Of a stretch of DNA of 6,194 bases, positions 1 to 5,935 are shown one piece after another. Source of the DNA: Methylobacterium sp. (GTDB lineage: Bacteria; Pseudomonadota; Alphaproteobacteria; Rhizobiales; Beijerinckiaceae); contig JAJKJG010000035.1 in the NCBI GenBank assembly GCA_021154065.1, positions 1 through 6,194 on the forward strand, written 5' to 3'. A program made the position numbers and the translations under genes. A model generated the notes under the pieces. It searched no databases. It was given only the letters and a program-made list of their open reading frames with translations, and was not told the DNA's origin. Numbering within the stretch: position 1 is the stretch's first letter; each line of letters starts with the position of its first letter.

Positions 1-3000
1 CGGGCGAAAGCGGGATCGCCTTGGCGGAGCGCGGGAAGACGCCTCCGCCCGCCGAGATCAGCCCCTTGTCGTAGTCCTGCCAGCTCGACCGCGGCAGATC
101 GAACAGGCGCTTGCGCTCGGCCCAGGACGCGGCCGGATCGGGGTCGGGATCGAGAAAGATGTCGCGGTGATCGAAGGCGGCGACGAGCTTGATCGCCTGG
201 CTGAGCAGCATGCCGTTGCCGAACACGTCGCCCGACATGTCGCCGATGCCGGCCACCGTGACGGGCTGGCTCTGGATATCGACGTCCATCTCGCGGAAAT
301 GACGCTTCACCGCCTCCCAGGCGCCCCGCGCGGTGATCCCCATCGCCTTGTGGTCGTAGCCCTGGCTGCCGCCGGAGGCGAAGGCGTCGCCGAGCCAGAA
401 GCCGGTCTCGGCCGCGATGGCGTTGGCGATATCGGAGAAGGCGGCCGTGCCCTTGTCGGCGGCGACGACCAGATACGGATCGTCGCCGTCGTGCCGCACG
501 GTGTTTTGGGGCGGCACGACGCGGTCGCCGTCGAGGGTGTCGGTGAGCTGGAGGAGGGTGCGGACGAAGATTGTGTAGCTCTCCGTTCCCTCGGCGAGCC
601 AGGCTTGCCGGTCGGAGGCGGGCGGAAGCTTTTTGGGAAAAAAACCGCCCTTGGCGCCCACCGGCACGATGACGGCGTTCTTGACCTGCTGCGCCTTGGC
701 GAGCCCCAGCACCTCGGTGCGGAAATCCTGCGGCCGGTCCGACCAGCGCAGGCCGCCGCGCGCCACCGTGCCGAAGCGCAGGTGCACCCCCTCGACGCGG
801 GGAGAATAGACGTAGATCTCGTACAGCGGCCTGGGGAGCGGCAGGTCGTCGATGCGCCGGGCGTCGAACTTGAAGGCGACCGCCGCGCGCGGCTGGCCGT
901 TGGGGTCGATCTGGAAAAACGCCGTGCGAACCGCCGCCTGCACGAGGTTGGCGAAGCGGCGCAGGATGCGGTCCTCGTCGAGGCTCGTGACCGCCTTGAG
1001 GCGATCCTCGATGTCGGCGCGCAGGCAGGCTTCGGCCTCCGCGCGTCCTGTCTCGGCGCGCGGGTCGAAGCGGGCGTAGAACAGGGCGACGATCCGGGAT
1101 GCGATCGCAGGGTGCCGGGCCAGGGTCAGCGCCAGGTAGTTCAGCCCGTAGGTGACGCCGATCTGGCGCAAATAGCGGCCGAGCGCCCGCAGCATCGCCG
1201 CGTCGCGCCAGCTCAACCCGGCTTCGAGCGCCAGCCGATTGAATCCGTCCGACTCGGCAAGCCCCCTGAACAGGGCGAGGATCGCCGCCTCGATCGGCCC
1301 CTCGATGGCGGCGATGTCGATGGCGCTGCCGAAGGCGCGCTCCAGCGCCATGTCGTACAGCCAGACGCGCTCGCCCTCGGACGCGCTCGCCGGCGCGACC
1401 CGGTAGGTCCGCTCGTTGATGACGTGAAAGCCGAGGTTTTCGAGAAGCGGCACGCGCTCGGAGAGCGGCAGCGCGCCGCCGCGGGAAAACACCTTCAGGT
1501 TGACGCGGTCCCGGCCGTCCCGCTCGCGGCGATAGAGCGTCACGGCGCGGGGACGCGCGTCGGACAGCCGTTGAAGGCTGTCGATGTCGCCGAGCGCCTG
1601 CCTGGCGGTGAACGCTTCGCGGTACGCGGCGCTGAAGCCCTCGGCGTAGCGGCTGGCGAGCGCGCGGGCTTTCGGGCCTCCGATCGCGTCGTCGAGCGCC
1701 GCGCGCAGGCTGTCGCTCCAGGTGCTGACGATGCCCGCGATGCCGGTTTCCAGCGTGTTGCGATCGACCGCGGGGGTGACGCCTTCGTCGCGGCCGATGA
1801 TGTAGTGCGTGCGGGCGAGCGGTCCTTCCGGATAGGCGGGGTAAGCCGCCGACACGCGTCCCCGGTAAACGTCGGCGAGAAACTCGCCGACGCGGCGGCG
1901 CACGTCGGTGTCGTAGCGGTCCTTCGGAATGAACACGAGGATCGAGACGAAGCGGTCGAACGCGTCGACGCGGGCGAGCGCCCGGATGCGCGGGTGCTCG
2001 GACAGCCGCAGGATGTCGATGGCGAACCGGAACAGCGTCGCCTCGTCGATCTGAAACAGTTCGTCGCGGGGGTAGCTTTCGAGCACGTTCAGGAGCGCCC
2101 GTCCGGCGTAGCTCGCCGGATCGAACCCGGCCTGGGCCACGACCCGCGCCACCTTGGCGCGAACGTAAGGGACGTCGCTGCTGGCGTGGGTGTAGGCGCT
2201 CGAGGTGAACAGGCCGACGAGGCGCAGTTCTCCTTCGAACAGTCCGTCGTTCGAAAACAGCTTGACGCCGATGTAGTCGAGGTGCGTCCGCCGGTGCACC
2301 CGCGACTTCACGTTCGCTTTCGTGATGATGAGCGCCTTCGGCTGGGCCAGGAAGGCCCGCACCTCCGGGGTCATCACGACGAGGTCGCGCCCGCGGCGCA
2401 GAACGCGCACGGACGGGTCGCGCAGGAGGCCGAGGCCCGACTCCGGCACCGGGTCGGCGGCCACGTCGCCCTCCGGGAGGCGGTATTCCCGGACGCCGAG
2501 AAAGGTGAAATTGCCGTCGGCCAGCCATTCCAGAAAAGCGGCCGCTTCGGCCGCCTCGTCGGGCGCGAGCGGCGGCGGAGTTAGGCGGTAGCTCCGCGCG
2601 ATGTCGGCAATGCGCGCACGCATCGCCGGCCAGTCCTGCACGGCCACAGACACATCGGCGTACACCCGTTCGAGGCCTCTGATCAGCCGCGCGCGAGCCT
2701 CCGGATCGTCGATCCGGTTGAGATGGATGTGAATGAAGCTTTCGCGCGTCGCCCCCATCGCATCCGCAGCGGCGGTCGCCTCGGCGACGCGGCGCACGAG
2801 GGCGCCGGACCGGTCGCGCTCGACCGCAAGGATGGGATGCGCGACCAGCAACGGCTCGCCGCCCTGCTCGGCCAGTTCGGCGAGCGTCGAATCGAGCAGG
2901 AACGGCATGTTGTCGTTGACGGCCTCGAGCACCGTGATGTCGCGGCGGCGCCCTGCGCGCTCAACCTCGAAATCGATGAGGCGGATGTCGGGAACGCCTG

Positions 3001-3202
3001 CCGTCCGGGCCGCGCTGAGATGCGCATAGGCGGCGGCGGCGATTTCGGCGAGGTCGCCGGGCGCGTAAGGCGCAAGATCCTCGGCCGGAACCCGCCCGAA
3101 CAGATCCTGGATGAACTGCGGCGGCACGTCGGGCGTCGCGCCGTCCGCCTGCGAGGCCGCGACGGTTTCGGTCAGGCGATCGCCGGTCTGCCCCAGGTCC
3201 AT
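1..3202 (-). CDS. Large NAD-dependent glutamate dehydrogenase, N-terminal 1067 codons (3' end off the left edge)
   Basis: The family oxidatively deaminates L-glutamate to 2-oxoglutarate and ammonia with NAD+ in the cytoplasm (EC 1.4.1.2), linking amino-acid catabolism to the TCA cycle. I translated the minus strand from ATG 3202 to the edge with no stop or frameshift. Residues 1 to about 600 fit the ACT-like regulatory region, with N-terminal landmarks NDNMPFLLDS and ESFIHIHLNRIDDP. The catalytic part shows GGLRWSDR (816-823), KAQQVKNAVIVP (836-847), VGAKGGF (848-854; K851 is the likely catalytic lysine by analogy with other GDHs) and the nucleotide-binding stretch GIGDMSGDVFGNG (985-997). 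Relatives are about 1600 aa, so roughly 530-550 C-terminal residues lie outside the window. The start is chosen for a GGAGG four bases upstream and a family-like N-terminus. Relatives are called gdhB in Pseudomonas and gdhZ in Caulobacter; I do not assign a symbol. The gene is divergent from the peroxidase-related gene. Confidence 0.97.
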   Translation of the reverse strand, partial: MDLGQTGDRLTETVAASQADGATPDVPPQFIQDLFGRVPAEDLAPYAPGDLAEIAAAAYAHLSAARTAGVPDIRLIDFEVERAGRRRDITVLEAVNDNMPFLLDSTLAELAEQGGEPLLVAHPILAVERDRSGALVRRVAEATAAADAMGATRESFIHIHLNRIDDPEARARLIRGLERVYADVSVAVQDWPAMRARIADIARSYRLTPPPLAPDEAAEAAAFLEWLADGNFTFLGVREYRLPEGDVAADPVPESGLGLLRDPSVRVLRRGRDLVVMTPEVRAFLAQPKALIITKANVKSRVHRRTHLDYIGVKLFSNDGLFEGELRLVGLFTSSAYTHASSDVPYVRAKVARVVAQAGFDPASYAGRALLNVLESYPRDELFQIDEATLFRFAIDILRLSEHPRIRALARVDAFDRFVSILVFIPKDRYDTDVRRRVGEFLADVYRGRVSAAYPAYPEGPLARTHYIIGRDEGVTPAVDRNTLETGIAGIVSTWSDSLRAALDDAIGGPKARALASRYAEGFSAAYREAFTARQALGDIDSLQRLSDARPRAVTLYRRERDGRDRVNLKVFSRGGALPLSERVPLLENLGFHVINERTYRVAPASASEGERVWLYDMALERAFGSAIDIAAIEGPIEAAILALFRGLAESDGFNRLALEAGLSWRDAAMLRALGRYLRQIGVTYGLNYLALTLARHPAIASRIVALFYARFDPRAETGRAEAEACLRADIEDRLKAVTSLDEDRILRRFANLVQAAVRTAFFQIDPNGQPRAAVAFKFDARRIDDLPLPRPLYEIYVYSPRVEGVHLRFGTVARGGLRWSDRPQDFRTEVLGLAKAQQVKNAVIVPVGAKGGFFPKKLPPASDRQAWLAEGTESYTIFVRTLLQLTDTLDGDRVVPPQNTVRHDGDDPYLVVAADKGTAAFSDIANAIAAETGFWLGDAFASGGSQGYDHKAMGITARGAWEAVKRHFREMDVDIQSQPVTVAGIGDMSGDVFGNGMLLSQAIKLVAAFDHRDIFLDPDPDPAASWAERKRLFDLPRSSWQDYDKGLISAGGGVFPRSAKAIPLSP

Positions 3203-3273
3203 GCGCCCTCCGATGGCGGCGAGGGTAGGCCCGGAGGTCCATGCCCCTCCGGTGACGGCGAGGGTAGGCCCGG
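3195..3273. repeat. Tandem 40/39-bp duplication over the dehydrogenase start
   Basis: Two adjacent near-identical units, 3195-3234 (40 bp) and 3235-3273 (39 bp), differ by one indel and a few substitutions; a third unit starts (aggt, 3274-3277) and stops. Read on the minus strand, each unit contains CCTCCGG, a 17-19 base spacer, (C)CGGAGG and then ATGGACCT. So each carries a hairpin whose 3' arm is the Shine-Dalgarno sequence, followed by a start codon. The inner copy gives the dehydrogenase start at 3202. The outer copy gives an ATG at 3242, which is 40 bases upstream and out of frame. Confidence 0.85.
3207..3237 (-). promoter_or_regulatory. Dehydrogenase ribosome-binding site within a possible sequestering hairpin
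   Basis: On the minus strand GGAGG (3211-3207) lies four bases before ATG 3202. CCTCCG upstream (3237-3232) is perfectly complementary to CGGAGG (3212-3207) across a 19-base loop, so the transcript could fold the site into a short stem. A parallel hairpin in the second repeat unit has a 7-bp stem (3246-3252 with 3270-3276). Seen: the site and the complementarity. Inferred: any effect on translation. Confidence 0.5.
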
Positions 3274-3315
3274 AGGTGCGGGTCCCGCAACCTTCGTCTA
3301 AGGTCGGCGTCTGCC

Positions 3316-3321
3316 AGGGAG
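3316..3321 (+). promoter_or_regulatory. Ribosome-binding site supporting the start at 3328
   Basis: AGGGAG sits six bases before ATG 3328. It supports this start over the in-frame ATG at 3403, which would be closer to the family's usual length. Confidence 0.6.
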
Positions 3322-3327
3322 CCGACG

Positions 3328-3951
3328 ATGAACAACCCCGTCACACGCAAACGCGACGATGCCGATCTCGCGCCGCGCCGCCAGGATGCGGACGACCGCG
3401 CCATGGCGCTCGACCTGCCGCCCGCCGACCTGTCCGAAGCCATGCGGGCCTCTTTCGCCAAGTGCGACGAAAAGATCGGCTTCGTCCCGAACGTGCTGCG
3501 GGCCTACGCGCACGACAACGCCAAGCTGGAGGCGTTCGCGGCGTTCTACAACGACCTCATGCTCGCGCCCTCGGGGCTGTCGAAGCTCGAACGGGAGATG
3601 ATCGCGGTCGCCGTGTCGAGCCAGAATCGCTGCTACTACTGCCTGACGGCGCATGGCGCCGCCGTGCGGCGACTGTCGGGCGATCCCGTGCTCGGCGAAC
3701 TGATGGCGATGAACTACCGCGCCGCCGACCTCGAACCGCGCCATCGCGCCATGCTCGACTTCGCCGTGGCGCTGACCGAGACGCCGTGGCTGGTCGAGGA
3801 GGCCGATCGGGAGGAGTTGAGGGAGGCCGGCTTCAGCGAGCGCGACATCTGGGACATCGCCGCCGTGGCGTCGTTCTTCAACATGTCGAACCGCATGGCC
3901 TCGGCCGTCGACATGCGGCCGAACCGCGCCTACCACGACGAGGCGCGCTGA
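3328..3951 (+). CDS. AhpD-like peroxidase-related protein (carboxymuconolactone decarboxylase fold)
   Basis: A 207-aa soluble, probably cytoplasmic protein of the uncharacterised peroxidase-related (TIGR01926-like) family. These proteins are all-helical, related to AhpD alkylhydroperoxidase, and thought to use a CxxC pair in thiol peroxide or redox chemistry; the physiological substrate is generally unknown. Seen in the sequence: KIGFVPNVLRAYA (49-61), SKLEREMIAVAVS (85-97) and NRCYYCLTAHG (100-110). The pattern E90-x11-C102-x2-C105-x3-H109 matches the spacing of AhpD's catalytic Glu, Cys, Cys and His, so the active site looks intact. The C-terminal block IWDIAAVASFFNMSNRMAS is also typical. 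Residues 1-25 are a charged, Arg/Asp-rich extension; starting at ATG 3403 would give about 182 aa. The AGGGAG site favours 3328. The gene stands alone and is divergent from the dehydrogenase. Family sure, exact reaction not. Confidence 0.93.
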   Translation: MNNPVTRKRDDADLAPRRQDADDRAMALDLPPADLSEAMRASFAKCDEKIGFVPNVLRAYAHDNAKLEAFAAFYNDLMLAPSGLSKLEREMIAVAVSSQNRCYYCLTAHGAAVRRLSGDPVLGELMAMNYRAADLEPRHRAMLDFAVALTETPWLVEEADREELREAGFSERDIWDIAAVASFFNMSNRMASAVDMRPNRAYHDEAR

Positions 3952-3964
3952 CGCGTGTAGCGGT

Positions 3965-4018
3965 CCTGAAACGAAGCGGGCCGACTCGCGGCGGTCATTC
4001 TGAAATGAAGCGAGCCGC
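3965..4018. repeat. Imperfect direct repeat of about 19 bp
   Basis: The stretches 3965-3983 and 4000-4018 share the pattern ctgaaaYgaagcgRgccg (16 of 19 positions identical). The second copy is preceded by gtcatt, resembling the ends of dispersed intergenic repeats with a 'gtcattctgaa..gaagcg' edge seen in several proteobacterial genomes. It may be the remnant of such an element; the family assignment rests on resemblance only. Confidence 0.45.
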
Positions 4019-4051
4019 CTCAAGGCACTGGCGGTCTCGACGAGATGGGGT

Positions 4052-4115
4052 GGCCCGGCTGTCCGAACCCGGAGGGCTGGGGGGCTGATGTATCCGAAGA
4101 ACAGGCAGCCGGGCC
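4052..4115. repeat. 10-bp perfect inverted repeat with a 44-base loop
   Basis: ggcccggctg (4052-4061) is exactly complementary to cagccgggcc (4106-4115). G-T and C-G pairs could extend it slightly on the inner side. The loop itself contains a short echo, tccgaa, at 4062-4067 and 4093-4098. It could be a weak terminator region after the upstream gene or the core of a repeat remnant. No T-run follows either arm. Confidence 0.4.
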
Positions 4116-4265
4116 GTCGAGGCAACGTGGCTGTTATCGTCGGCCACTGGGGCTGACGCTGGGCGCGCGTGCGGCGAAACTATGGTGATGTTGACGAAGC
4201 CGTGAACGGGTCCCGCGGATCGCGCTTGCGCCCGGCCCGGCCCACCCCCATCATCACCCAGGAGA

Positions 4266-4279
4266 CGGCGCGCGCGCCG
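4266..4279. repeat. 14-bp perfect GC palindrome upstream of the DUF2794 gene
   Basis: cggcgcgcgcgccg is self-complementary over all 14 bases and ends 26 bases before the start codon. It would fall in the 5' leader or near the promoter. It may be a protein-binding site, but alternating CG runs also arise by chance in DNA this GC-rich. Confidence 0.35.
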
Positions 4280-4305
4280 CTGACGAAAGCCGGAAGGGAG
4301 GGGCG

Positions 4306-4683
4306 ATGAGCGACGGAGAAATCGCGGAGCCGCAGCGCGGCGGCGCGTTGCCAAGGGTCGTGCCCTTTCCAGCCGCCGCGCCGAAACACGTTTCGTTCAA
4401 TCGACTCGAACTGCGCGCGATTCTCGATCTCTACGGCCGAAAGGTTTCGGACGGCGAATGGCGGGACTACGCCATCGACTTCATGCGCGACAAGGCGGTG
4501 TTTTCGGTCTACCGCCGCACGTCCGAGATGCCGCTCTACCGCATCGAGAAGGACCCCAGGCTCGCGCGGCGCCAGGGCGCTTATGCGGTGGTCGCGGCCT
4601 CGGGGCTGATCCTGAAGCGCGGCCCCGATCTCGACCGGGTTCTGCGCGTGCTCGACAAGCCGCTGCGCGTGGTGCCGAACTGA
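4306..4683 (+). CDS. DUF2794 domain-containing protein
   Basis: A 125-aa protein recognised as a member of DUF2794, a short conserved family of Alphaproteobacteria with no established function. Seen: a low-complexity N-terminus (1-28) rich in Pro, Ala and Arg, then the conserved core: FNRLEL (31-36), LYGRKVSDGEWRDYAIDF (42-59), AVFSVYRR (64-71), SEMPLYRIEK (73-82), RRQGAYAVV (88-96), a GLILKRG turn (100-106) and a terminal LRVLDKPLRVV. There is no signal peptide or membrane segment, so it is probably cytoplasmic. Length is normal for the family and the core is intact. The start has a purine-rich leader, GGAAGGGAGG (4292-4301). It is monocistronic here: 354 bp of gap upstream and 197 bp downstream, so the neighbours say nothing about its job. 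Confidence 0.93.
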   Translation: MSDGEIAEPQRGGALPRVVPFPAAAPKHVSFNRLELRAILDLYGRKVSDGEWRDYAIDFMRDKAVFSVYRRTSEMPLYRIEKDPRLARRQGAYAVVAASGLILKRGPDLDRVLRVLDKPLRVVPN

Positions 4684-4880
4684 TCCCATTCGCAGGTTCA
4701 GCACAGGCCCTGCGCGGCTCGTGGCGCCGGAGATGCGATCGTCGCCGAAGCCCGATGGATGATCGGCTTCGCGTAAGGGCGTGTCCGCGAAGGCTGGCGA
4801 GAACGTCGCGATCGGGTACACTGCTCCGGCTGGAAGACCACTATCCACGAAGGTGAGTCACGCTGCGACAGGAGGCTGAG
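4684..4880. other. 197-bp gap with a bulged hairpin
   Basis: No gene is seen. CGAAGCC-C-GAT (4746-4756) pairs with ATCGGCTTCG (4762-4771) around the loop GGATG: ten base pairs with one bulged C. It follows the DUF2794 stop by about 65 bases and has no T-run, so it is at best an atypical terminator. A -10-like TACACT (4817-4822) lies about 60 bases before the next start, with only a poor -35 (CTGGCG, 4794-4799). Confidence 0.4.
4870..4875 (+). promoter_or_regulatory. Consensus Shine-Dalgarno for the exported protein
   Basis: AGGAGG lies five bases before ATG 4881, a near-ideal site and the best match in the window. It is the main reason to accept this small unrecognised frame as a translated gene. 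Confidence 0.75.
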
Positions 4881-5228
4881 ATGACTCAGTTTTACGGTCG
4901 GACCTTTTGGCTGGGCGTCGTGACGGTTTTGGCGACGACGGAGGCCACGGCTCAGAGCCCGATGCTTCACTGGGGCTGGGACTCCAGGACGATGAGCCAA
5001 CCGGAGTGCGTGCGCCGCGCTCAGTGGGCGATGGGTGAGAAGGGCTTAAGAGTCGTAGCGGCCAACAACTCTGCTGTGGCGGGTTCCGGGGGAAACGTCT
5101 CCGTGCTTGTGACCTGCAAGGCTGAGGGTTCGGAAACCTTCATCACGGTAGTCGGCGCGAGCCCCGACAGTGGCGCTGCCGAACGCGGCCGAAACGATAT
5201 ACGATCGCTCGTGATGGGTCCGAAGTGA
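4881..5228 (+). CDS. Small exported protein of unknown function
   Basis: 115 aa; I do not recognise the family. The N-terminus looks like a Sec signal peptide: a short polar region with R7, a hydrophobic stretch FWLGVVTVLA (9-18) and an Ala-x-Ala motif (A22-T-A24), giving a likely cleavage near residue 24. The mature part would be about 90 aa, starting QSPMLHWGWD, with two cysteines (C43 and C79) that could form a disulphide in the periplasm, and a beta-like stretch NVSVLVTCK (72-80). The end (EGSETFITVVGAS, then AAERGRNDIRS) looks like an ordered small domain. Codon use is unlike the neighbours: L56-R57 is written TTA-AGA and I107 is ATA, all rare in very GC-rich genomes, and T at third positions is common. 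This could mean recent acquisition or weak selection. It converges on the acetyltransferase gene 104 bp away. Strong ribosome site and signal peptide make it a likely real gene. Confidence 0.8.
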   Translation: MTQFYGRTFWLGVVTVLATTEATAQSPMLHWGWDSRTMSQPECVRRAQWAMGEKGLRVVAANNSAVAGSGGNVSVLVTCKAEGSETFITVVGASPDSGAAERGRNDIRSLVMGPK

Positions 5229-5303
5229 CCCGCGATCGATAGCCTGGGCAATTTTCAGGCGAAGCGGACCCGGCTCGCCGTCGAAAAGCGGCCGACAAAG
5301 CGG

Positions 5304-5334
5304 AGAGCCGAGTCACCCAAGAGGAACCGGCTCT
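5304..5334. repeat. 7-bp inverted repeat in the convergent gap, overlapping the acetyltransferase stop
   Basis: AGAGCCG (5304-5310) pairs with CGGCTCT (5328-5334) around 17 bases. It lies between two convergent genes, where a shared terminator would be expected, but neither side has a T-run. The rest of the gap (5229-5303) also has a weak GCCTG/CAGGC stem. I call it only a candidate for transcription ending. Confidence 0.3.
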
Positions 5335-5863
5335 AACGGACGTCCGGAGGGCGTGCCGCGCCTTCGCCGAGCGCGCGCTGCATGAGAACGCTGTCGAGCC
5401 AGCGCCCGTGCTTGCAGCCCACCGCCTGCAAGATCCCGACGAGCCGGAAGTCGTGCGCTGCATGGAGCTTGCGCGACCCGATAGACGCGCTGTCGCCGAT
5501 GACGGCGACCATTTGCCGGAAGCCCCCCGCCTCGCAGGACTCGATCAACGCACGGAGCAGAGCGCTCCCGACGCCGAGTCCTTGCCGGGACGGTGCGACG
5601 TAGATCGAGTCCTCGACCGTCGTTTGATAAGCCGGGCGCGTCCGGTACGCGCCCGCGTAGGCGTAGCCGGCCACGCCGCCGCCGACCTCCGCGACAAGGT
5701 AGGGATAGCCGCCCGCCAGAAGCGCGGCGCGGCGGCGCGCCATCTCGGCCTCGCTGGGCGGCTCCAGTTCGAAGGAGGCCGTGCCGTGGATCACGGCGTG
5801 CGCGTAGATCGCCGCGAGGGCGGGGATGTCGGCGTCGGCGGACGGGCGCACGAGAAGGCTCAT
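5333..5863 (-). CDS. GNAT N-acetyltransferase, phosphinothricin/methionine-sulfone acetyltransferase type
   Basis: A 176-aa cytoplasmic acetyl-CoA-dependent N-acetyltransferase. Close relatives acetylate phosphinothricin, methionine sulfone or methionine sulfoximine; the true substrate of a chromosomal copy is often another amino acid analogue. Seen, numbered from M1 at 5863: LLVRPSADADIPALAAIYAH (3-22), HGTASFELEP (26-35), TVEDSIYV (82-89) next to motif A SRQGLGVGSALL (92-103), whose Q-G-L-G-V-G binds the acetyl-CoA pyrophosphate, then MVAVIGDS (118-125) and the subgroup signature VGCKHGRWLDSVLMQR (148-163). The domain is complete. An in-frame ATG at 5881 would add MLDAGR; I prefer 5863 because the conserved domain begins just after it, but neither has a strong ribosome site. 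The gene stops with TAG and converges on the exported-protein gene. The upstream side is a palindrome cluster, so its promoter should lie within about 70 bp. Confidence 0.93.
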   Translation of the reverse strand: MSLLVRPSADADIPALAAIYAHAVIHGTASFELEPPSEAEMARRRAALLAGGYPYLVAEVGGGVAGYAYAGAYRTRPAYQTTVEDSIYVAPSRQGLGVGSALLRALIESCEAGGFRQMVAVIGDSASIGSRKLHAAHDFRLVGILQAVGCKHGRWLDSVLMQRALGEGAARPPDVR

Positions 5864-5935
5864 GCGACCTGCGTCTAACATGAAATCCGGGTGATTGGTT
5901 GGCGTCGGAAGCGCTCGACGGAGCCGGTGCGTTCG
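5864..5935. other. Probable 5' region of the acetyltransferase
   Basis: About 72 bp between the acetyltransferase start and the palindrome cluster. No convincing -35/-10 pair is visible on the minus strand. The promoter is expected here by position only. Confidence 0.3.

Larger units (their letters stand above)
3203..3327. promoter_or_regulatory. Divergent intergenic region between the dehydrogenase and the peroxidase-related gene
   Basis: These 125 bp must hold the 5' control signals of both divergent genes unless transcription starts farther away. About 70 bp are taken up by the tandem start-region duplication. In the remainder (3274-3327) I could not find a pair of -35/-10 hexamers good enough to place a promoter on either strand. 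The minus-strand frame of the dehydrogenase stays open through this gap but offers no better in-frame start. Confidence 0.5.
3952..4305. other. 354-bp non-coding gap before the DUF2794 gene
   Basis: No open frame here looks like protein: translations are Arg-rich and lack domains. The gap holds a pair of imperfect direct repeats, a 10-bp inverted repeat and a 14-bp palindrome (listed separately). No classical terminator with a T-run follows the peroxidase-related gene. Promoter-like hexamers such as TTGACG (4191-4196) and TATGGT (4181-4186) occur without acceptable partners, so I place no promoter. An unrecognised small RNA is possible but unsupported. Confidence 0.5.

Noticed and set aside
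629..646. Possible programmed frameshift site on the minus strand (seven T, three C, five A) in the dehydrogenase catalytic motif
   Set aside because: The zero frame continues with the expected family sequence on both sides (VGAKGGF then FPKKLPP), so no shift is needed. Slippage is possible but unsupported.
167..2584. Very long plus-strand open frame (805 codons) opposite the dehydrogenase
   Set aside because: It is the antisense shadow of a real gene in GC-rich DNA. Its translation is Arg/Asp/Gly/His-rich with no domain, whereas the minus strand reads as a clear, unbroken dehydrogenase.
3111..4088. 325-codon plus-strand frame spanning the divergent gap and the peroxidase-related gene
   Set aside because: It runs out of frame through a well-supported gene and gives Arg-rich sequence without domains.
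4180..4848. 222-codon minus-strand frame opposite the DUF2794 gene
   Set aside because: It is antisense to a recognised protein, has no ribosome site, and its translation has no recognisable domain.
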